64,000 nucleotides of DNA, taken from NCBI GenBank assembly GCA_036924835.1, contig JBAGRR010000001.1, positions 3,673,001-3,737,000 of the forward strand, in the 5' to 3' direction. The notes under the pieces were generated by a model that was given only the letters and a program-made list of their open reading frames with translations, was not told the origin of the DNA and did no database searches. This document shows positions 61,595-64,000 of the stretch, in pieces (position 1 is the stretch's first letter; every line of letters starts with the position of its first letter). The DNA comes from Nitrobacteraceae bacterium AZCC 1564 (lineage in GTDB: Bacteria; Pseudomonadota; Alphaproteobacteria; Rhizobiales; Xanthobacteraceae). The position numbers and the translations under genes are program-made.

Positions 61595-62623
61595 TTAAGA
61601 GGCCCTCATAAGTTCGGTACCACGATAGCCGTTGGGGTTCTTCAGCTGCCAACGCCAATGGTCTGCGCACATTTCCGCTAAAGACCGTGTCGATTTCCAA
61701 CCTAATACCCTCTCCGCAAGCCTCGGATCGGCACAACAGATCGGAACATCACCGGGCCTACGTTCACCGGTCACATAAGGAATTGACCTGCCGCTCACTT
61801 CCTCGAATGTCCGAACCACCTCCAAAACGCTGCTGCCGTTTCCCGTTCCGAGATTGACCGTGAGCACTCCGGGCTCCTTTAGGTATCTCAAAGCACTTAC
61901 ATGTCCGGAAGCAAGATCGACGATGTGAATGAAGTCGCGGATTCCCGTTCCGTCCGGCGTGTCATAGTCGTTGCCCCAGACCGTGAGCCTGTCATGTCTC
62001 CCAATGGCCACTTGTGCCACAAACGGCAACAAATTGTTCGGGACGCCCAGTGGATCTTCTCCGATGAACCCGCTTTCGTGCGCACCAACCGGATTGAAGT
62101 AGCGCAGAATACCAATGCGCCAATCGTCGTCGGACCGATAGAGATCCTTCAGCATTTCTTCGATGAAGAACTTTGTGCGCCCGTATGTGTTTATCGGTCG
62201 GAGGGGATGGTTCTCGTCGAGCGGCAGGTAAGTAGGTATACCGTAGACGGTAGCGGACGAACTAAAGACGAGCGTTTTTACCTTTGCCTTCTTCATAGCC
62301 GACACGAGCCGCATCGTTCCCAGGAGGTTGTTCTCGTAATATGTAATGGGCCGAACGCTGGAATCGGCCACGGCCTTTAGTCCTGCAAGATGAATGACCG
62401 CAGTCACTGCGTAGGCATTGAGTATTTCGTGAATGGTCTTTTCATTTCGGATGTCGGCGTGCCGAAAAACGACCGACCGCCCGCAGATGAATTGTACCCG
62501 TTCAAGAGAGGCTTTATTGCTGTTTGAGAGATTGTCGACTGCAACGACATCGAAGCCGGCGTCCAGTAACGCGACGCACACATGGGACCCGATATAACCA
62601 GCGCCTCCGGTCAATAAAATCAT
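61595..62623 (-). CDS. galE: UDP-glucose 4-epimerase GalE
   Basis: 342 residues. The NAD motif TGGAGYIG is at 5-12; the catalytic Ser near 123 (FSSSATVYG), Tyr147 and Lys151 (TYGRTK) follow. YFNPVGAHESGFIGEDP and VWGNDYDTPDGTGIRDFIHI match true GalE. It interconverts UDP-glucose and UDP-galactose for exopolysaccharide or LPS. ATG 62623 gives MILLTGGAGY; the longer frame is rejected. It lies upstream of an exopolysaccharide export gene on the same strand. Confidence 0.95.
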   Translation of the reverse strand: MILLTGGAGYIGSHVCVALLDAGFDVVAVDNLSNSNKASLERVQFICGRSVVFRHADIRNEKTIHEILNAYAVTAVIHLAGLKAVADSSVRPITYYENNLLGTMRLVSAMKKAKVKTLVFSSSATVYGIPTYLPLDENHPLRPINTYGRTKFFIEEMLKDLYRSDDDWRIGILRYFNPVGAHESGFIGEDPLGVPNNLLPFVAQVAIGRHDRLTVWGNDYDTPDGTGIRDFIHIVDLASGHVSALRYLKEPGVLTVNLGTGNGSSVLEVVRTFEEVSGRSIPYVTGERRPGDVPICCADPRLAERVLGWKSTRSLAEMCADHWRWQLKNPNGYRGTELMRAS

Positions 62624-63258
62624 TTCGGGCACTTTCCGTATTGGCCAACCGGCCTGTGCAATGCGGGCGCAGGCGCCTCTCATTCTCTCCAAAGTCGAGC
62701 CCACGATAAGAAATGCTGGGGCAACACGAAGCGCGTCTGGACTAGGCGAGGCCGGAGGCTTGGTAATGGAACATCCCAAATGGTCTTAGGCCTGACCGAC
62801 TTAGCGAGTCTGTACGGCCCGGGTCGTCATGGCCTTTACCAGTCGATTTCATCGCCATAGCTGACTTACCAGCACGACAGAGTGCAACAGCTTTGAGGGA
62901 TTACCTCCTCTGCTTCGCAGCAGAGTGCTGATCGGCATAGCCGCCTTTCAAGTCCGGTTGCTTCAGTGGTCATAAAGCGCCGTGCGGCGCCTCACACTTG
63001 TCAGAGCAGCGAGCCTCTTGTGGTCTTGCCCGTATGCCAGAGCCATCGCGGCTGCTGGCGCTCACTGGCGGCGCAAAATTCAGGCGCCGCGGGCCTCGAA
63101 CGCGCGCTGCCGCAAGATCCTGGCCGTTTCGCCCGTGCCGGCTGGTCTTGTGGGGATTTACGAAGCGATGGCCCCCCGGTTTGCAGCGGCTTGAGTTCAG
63201 CCGCTTCGTCTTCTTTGCGAGCGGCTCGTCTCCATCCACGGCGTTCCGGTCCAATTTC
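62624..63258. other. Long spacer between galE and the export gene
   Basis: About 635 bases. Several overlapping open frames exist on both strands, but none has a ribosome site plus recognisable product. Two short inverted repeats are present (ctctgc/gcagag near 62910 and gcgccgtgcggcgc near 62978). It may hold decayed genes. Confidence 0.5.
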
Positions 63259-64000
63259 CTATGGGATACTTGAACTTCTCAGCTTTGGAGGAGACCCGTC
63301 AGGATCGTCTTGGTACCGCAGCATGATCTCGACAGCGTCACCCGGCTGCAACTCGGTATCTTCGTTTGCGACAATCCGTTCTTGTCCCTTCTCGCCGGTT
63401 CTATTGATGGCAATCTCCGCTCTATTGACGGCTCCTCGTACTAGTTGTGATCGAACCATGGCGGTGTACTGAAGCTTTTCGCTGACGCTCTGCAGCTTTT
63501 CGCGAATTTGGTTCAGCCTCACGCTAGTATCTTGCAGCTCACGGAGCAGGTCGAGCTTCCGCTGATCGTCAAGCTTTGACAGCTTTCTGATGAGCTCGTC
63601 CTGTTGCTTCTTCAATAGCAGCAGTTGCGCAGAGGTCTGCAACTTTCGGGTTGATGAAAGCAGTACTGCGCGCCGCGCATCCGTAACGCGAGGGCTTATC
63701 AAGGAACCCTTGCCGAAGAGATCGGACGCCTTCCGCAGTTCTGCGAGGTCTGACTGAAATCCCTCTTCCTCTTCCTTCTGCTGCTCTGAAATCACGCGGA
63801 TCTCGTCGTCTCCCTGCTGGATCCCGCGCTGAAGGAACGTCTTTTCCTGATAATAGTCACTCTGCTTCGTCTTTAGATATTCCGTTTCCGCATTGACGAT
63901 TTCGGAAATCGCCGATTGAGCTATGGGCACGTCCGTCAGAATGCCCGGATTGATCGGCGTCCGTTCTCCGAGCTCATTCTTGATGCGCCACATACGCGCC
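63259..64000 (-). CDS. exoF: Exopolysaccharide export protein, ExoF-like, C-terminal part
   Basis: At least 247 residues, open to the right edge. Most is a long coiled coil (about 25-175: ETEYLKTKQSDYYQEKTFLQ, RKLQTSAQLLLLKKQQDEL, LRELQDTSVRLNQIREKL). A C-terminal segment follows (QYTAMVRSQLVRGAVNRAEI and AINRTGEKGQERI, with ELQPGDAVEIMLR). This matches the C-terminal half of rhizobial ExoF/OPX-type periplasmic export proteins; the SLBB domains would lie beyond the window. It goes with galE in a polysaccharide locus. Confidence 0.7.
   Translation of the reverse strand, partial: ARMWRIKNELGERTPINPGILTDVPIAQSAISEIVNAETEYLKTKQSDYYQEKTFLQRGIQQGDDEIRVISEQQKEEEEGFQSDLAELRKASDLFGKGSLISPRVTDARRAVLLSSTRKLQTSAQLLLLKKQQDELIRKLSKLDDQRKLDLLRELQDTSVRLNQIREKLQSVSEKLQYTAMVRSQLVRGAVNRAEIAINRTGEKGQERIVANEDTELQPGDAVEIMLRYQDDPDGSPPKLRSSSIP

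Noticed and set aside
62966-63472. Plus-strand frames in the galE-exoF spacer
   Set aside because: Three overlapping frames without motifs; the longest runs antisense into the ExoF-like gene.

Overview
The window looks like the chromosome of an alphaproteobacterium of the Bradyrhizobium/Afipia/Rhodopseudomonas group. The grounds are the dnaG-rpoD pair with a long-spacer sigma-70, the FlbD and SciP regulators typical of this class, a PmtA-type phospholipid methyltransferase, BA14K and DUF4112 proteins, EcfG-like stress genes and high GC. The assignment is inferred from gene content; no 16S gene is present.

Positions 1-24.5 kb are mostly ordinary backbone: a partial MFS transporter, an isochorismatase-like hydrolase, dnaG, rpoD, a short-chain dehydrogenase, a lytic transglycosylase and an M20 peptidase. 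They also hold a tandem pair of membrane diguanylate cyclases followed by a PilZ protein (a c-di-GMP cluster), a Gre-like factor, msrB-msrA, a GFA protein, a serine hydrolase, a BA14K protein, a polytopic glycosyltransferase-like protein and a Dda/RecD-like helicase. From 24.5 to 38.4 kb come an aminotransferase, an SRPBCC protein, the flagellar block fliF-fliG-fliH/flbE-fliN-flbD, the CtrA antagonist sciP, fliK-flgD, mnmA, a phospholipid N-methyltransferase and a tRNA-Met.

Scattered through the first 36 kb is a family of about 165-bp composite repeats. Each has two imperfect hairpins of about 75 bp joined by an AT-rich linker, in either orientation. The stems covary, and one copy interrupts another dispersed repeat. 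No copy was seen from 36 kb to the end.

Right of the tRNA-Met, at about 38.5 kb, the character changes. A 3' fragment of tRNA-Gly (a likely former attachment site) and an imuB remnant precede a LacI-controlled catabolic operon: FAD oxidoreductase, IlvD/Edd dehydratase, CUT1 sugar ABC transporter, GMC oxidoreductase and aldehyde dehydrogenase. A sharp joint between a truncated iclR gene and a truncated polX gene follows, then a LigD with ligase and polymerase domains. Next is a cluster of general-stress-type genes (AI-2E transporter, DUF883-like, TolA-like, DUF892, DUF4142, DUF2934), two of them behind GGAAC-N17-GTT promoters. A glgX remnant and an H-NS family protein come next, and the window ends in an exopolysaccharide locus (galE and an ExoF-like export protein). 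The region from 38.5 to about 61 kb reads as a mosaic accessory region with several broken genes.
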